Assembly: GCA_013298505.1 (NCBI GenBank)
Contig: JAAFHY010000002.1
Location: 1 to 64,000, forward strand
DNA: 64,000 nt
Source of the DNA: Cytophagales bacterium
Lineage (GTDB): Bacteria; Bacteroidota; Bacteroidia; Cytophagales; Cyclobacteriaceae
Reading direction: 5' to 3'
Shown: positions 62,398 to 64,000 of the stretch, in pieces
Numbering within the stretch: the stretch's first letter is position 1
Layout: each line of letters begins with the position of its first letter
Translations under genes and position numbers: made by a program
The notes under the pieces: model-generated
Database searches by the model: none
What the model was told of the DNA's origin: nothing
What the model saw: the letters and a program-made list of their open reading frames with translations, nothing else

Positions 62398-63213
62398 ATG
62401 TTAAAGACTCGAATCATTCTTTTTTTTGCCTGCGCCATCGTAATTTGGCTCATCTTCTTATTGCCCAAAGCGGTGGTAGAAAATGAAAGTCAACTAAAAG
62501 CGGTTGATTCTACTCAGTCTTCAAAAGGGGCTACAGCCGCAGGCCATAGCAGTGCGCCTGTTGCTTTAACCAACGCCATCAAAAGCTTGAGAACCCAATA
62601 CTTACAAGGTTCGTCAAATCAAAAAAATGCTATCTTTGCCGACTCTTTGCGAAATTTATACACGCAAGCAGGCCAATTTGATAGCGCTGCGTGGTATGCC
62701 GAGCAAGCAGCAACGTTCTTTAAAACTACTGAGAGTTTTTTGAAAACAGGTAATAGCTATTACGAAGCCTACACGTTTGCCTTAGCGCCAGAAAAGCAGA
62801 AAGCAATGGCAGAAAAAACGCAAGAATGGTTAGGCAAAGCTATTGAAGCAAACCCTAAAAATTTAGAAGCCAGAACAAAAATGGCAATGACTTACTTGAG
62901 TTCATCATCGCCTATGAAGGGCATACAGATGATGCGCGAAGTGCTGGCCGAAGATCCAAAAAATGAATTCACGCTTTTCAATATGGGCATTTTATCTATT
63001 CAATCAGGTCAATTTGATAGAGCTATTGATCGATTAAATGAATTGATTGAAGTTAATCCTAATCATATTCAAGGCCAATTGCTGCTTGGCGTTGCGTACA
63101 TGAATAAGGGAAGCAAAGAAAAAGCAAAAACTCAGTTTGAAAAAGTAAAGAAACTAGATAATGATCCGGCTGTGCAGGCCACGGTAGATTCGTATCTGAA
63201 AGATTTAAAATAA
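62398..63213 (+). CDS. Tetratricopeptide repeat protein with N-terminal membrane helix
   Basis: The product has 271 residues. A membrane helix lies at about 5-23 (IILFFACAIVIWLIFLLP), followed by a flexible Ser/Ala-rich part and TPR-like helices from about 80 to 270 (AIEANPKNLEARTKMAMTYL, LIEVNPNHIQGQLLLGVAYM). It probably serves as a scaffold for an inner-membrane complex. It lies between HU and the COX24-type protein gene on the same strand. No partner can be named. Confidence 0.88.
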   Translation: MLKTRIILFFACAIVIWLIFLLPKAVVENESQLKAVDSTQSSKGATAAGHSSAPVALTNAIKSLRTQYLQGSSNQKNAIFADSLRNLYTQAGQFDSAAWYAEQAATFFKTTESFLKTGNSYYEAYTFALAPEKQKAMAEKTQEWLGKAIEANPKNLEARTKMAMTYLSSSSPMKGIQMMREVLAEDPKNEFTLFNMGILSIQSGQFDRAIDRLNELIEVNPNHIQGQLLLGVAYMNKGSKEKAKTQFEKVKKLDNDPAVQATVDSYLKDLK

Positions 63214-63229
63214 ATTAATTGTTAAACCC

Positions 63230-63245
63230 GTCCGCCTAGGCGGAC
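63230..63245. repeat. 16-bp perfect palindrome
   Basis: GTCCGCCTAGGCGGAC reads the same on both strands. It lies between the TPR gene and the small basic protein gene. As a hairpin it has no unpaired loop, and the CCTAGG core may serve as a protein-binding site. It could also attenuate transcription. Confidence 0.55.
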
Positions 63246-63262
63246 AAAAACCAAAAAGCATT

Positions 63263-63352
63263 ATGCCAAGTGGTAAAAAAAGAAAGAAGCACAAGATGGC
63301 TACTCACAAACGTAAAAAGCGTTTGAGAAAGAACCGCCATAAGAAAAAATAG
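63263..63352 (+). CDS. COX24/AURKAIP1-domain small basic protein
   Basis: The product has 29 residues, begins MPSGKKRKKHKMATHKRKKR and ends in a run of Lys/Arg/His. This matches the small COX24/AURKAIP1-type proteins of Bacteroidota. The domain is homologous to mitochondrial ribosomal protein mS38 and mycobacterial bS22, so it is probably a small ribosomal-subunit protein. It lies in the rng-HU neighbourhood. Such genes are easily missed because of size. Confidence 0.85.
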   Translation: MPSGKKRKKHKMATHKRKKRLRKNRHKKK

Positions 63353-63445
63353 TATAGTCGCATAATTATGCGCCTATACTCCTTACAAAGCAAAGCGCAT
63401 GAGAATGCGTTTTTAACTTATTATAAACATCCAATTTTTTAAGTT

Positions 63446-64000
63446 TTGAGTAACGAACTAATTATTAGTGCGACTCAGGACGGATGTCGCATAGCCCTTT
63501 TAAAGGACAAGCAACTTGCCGAGTTTCATGAAGAGCAAGACGGAAGTAAGTTTGTGGTTGGTGATATTTATCTGGGTACTGTAAAAAAAATAGTGCCCGG
63601 CCTGAATGCCGCTTTTATTGATATTGGTTATGAGAAAGATGCCTTTCTTCATTACCTCGATCTAGGAGCACAGTTCGGGTCATTGCAAAAATTCACCAAG
63701 CTTGTTCGTTCAAAGAAAATCACTGGTGGTAAGCTGGATAAATTTCAGCTAGAGAAAGACATAGATAAGCACGGCAAAATAAGCCAACAACTTTCTAAAA
63801 ATCTTCTCATTCCAGTACAAGTGGTTAAAGAGCCCATCTCAACCAAAGGGCCGCGACTTTCGTGCGAGTTATCCTTAGCCGGGCGATACCTGGTTTTGGT
63901 GCCCTTCTCATCCGGGGTAAGTATATCTAAACGGATTGCCAGTAGCGAAGAACGCAAGCGCTTGCAGCGCCTCATTCAATCTATTAAACCCGAAAACTTC
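63446..64000 (+). CDS. rng: Ribonuclease E/G, N-terminal part (3' end outside window)
   Basis: The frame is open from TTG at 63446 to the end of the window, 185 codons. The N-terminus SNELIISATQDGCRIALLKD and the S1-like domain with GDIYLGTVKKIVPGLNAAFIDIGYEKDAFLHY (cited in part) are typical of ribonuclease G. The family endonuclease matures 16S rRNA and degrades mRNA. The TTG is preferred because the homologous N-terminus begins there and no ATG precedes it in frame. The catalytic DNase I-like region is outside the window. Confidence 0.9.
   Translation, partial: MSNELIISATQDGCRIALLKDKQLAEFHEEQDGSKFVVGDIYLGTVKKIVPGLNAAFIDIGYEKDAFLHYLDLGAQFGSLQKFTKLVRSKKITGGKLDKFQLEKDIDKHGKISQQLSKNLLIPVQVVKEPISTKGPRLSCELSLAGRYLVLVPFSSGVSISKRIASSEERKRLQRLIQSIKPENF

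Noticed and set aside
1-64000. tRNA, rRNA, CRISPR array or complete insertion sequence
   Set aside because: No cloverleaf-like sequences, no regularly spaced repeats and no transposase reading frame were seen in any gap. The largest gap is about 224 bases.

Overview
The window is typical chromosomal DNA from a gliding-type member of the Bacteroidota, most likely the order Cytophagales. This is inferred from gldD and gldE, the HU-mutY-ssb-gldE-gldD arrangement, TonB receptor, DUF4159, DUF4254, DUF4476 and Crp/Fnr families, a 29-residue COX24-type basic protein, and promoters matching the Bacteroidota TTTG-N19-TAnnTTTG pattern. I see no rRNA, tRNA, CRISPR array, phage or complete insertion sequence. 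No gene-free stretch exceeds about 230 bases, the longest being 4804-5027.

Layout. 1-5000: a YcxB-like gene end, an exported RidA-like protein, an aldo/keto reductase with a small Cys/His-rich exported protein, a transsulfuration enzyme, and a Crp/Fnr regulator convergent with an NAD(P)-binding protein. 5000-12040: a TonB-dependent receptor, a MATE exporter, an ECF sigma factor with its DGPF/YciI partner, and NADP glutamate dehydrogenase. 12170-16470: a D-threonine aldolase-like enzyme, DUF1801, DUF4254 with a family 9 glycosyltransferase, and a YeeE/YedE sulfur transporter in two halves.

16530-27600 is one co-directional block, read on the minus strand: TldD (Tat-exported), PmbA, DUF4159, MoxR ATPase, DUF58, BatA-type protein, DUF4175 and a membrane protein of unknown family. 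It resembles Bat/MoxR envelope clusters joined to a TldD/PmbA peptidase pair. 27750-40180: a DoxX-like membrane protein, a truncated creatininase, a six-repeat beta/gamma-crystallin protein with DUF4476, a HelD-like helicase, an SPFH protein, an FtsX-type permease, secreted proteins and a TrhA/hemolysin III protein. 40280-49300: a lipoprotein with an exported TPR-CHAT protease, DUF2177, an arginyltransferase-like protein, OmpA, an acyltransferase, ArfB and an IF2 N-domain-like protein. 49310-64000: a tricorn-like protease, a 48-residue gene, a sensor-like Y_Y_Y protein, recG, a RelE/ParE-type toxin-antitoxin pair, gldD, gldE, ssb, mutY, HU, a TPR protein, the COX24-type protein and the start of ribonuclease G.

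Short dispersed repeats and palindromes lie in many intergenic gaps. They include three copies of an imperfect inverted repeat, a MITE-like element with a solo arm elsewhere, and three copies of a 15-bp motif in front of the TonB receptor. Several genes appear to use TTG or GTG starts. The best candidates for undescribed biology are the TldD-to-DUF4175 block, the exported CHAT protease with its lipoprotein, and the crystallin-repeat/DUF4476 protein. Family assignments come from reading the sequence and were not checked by database search.
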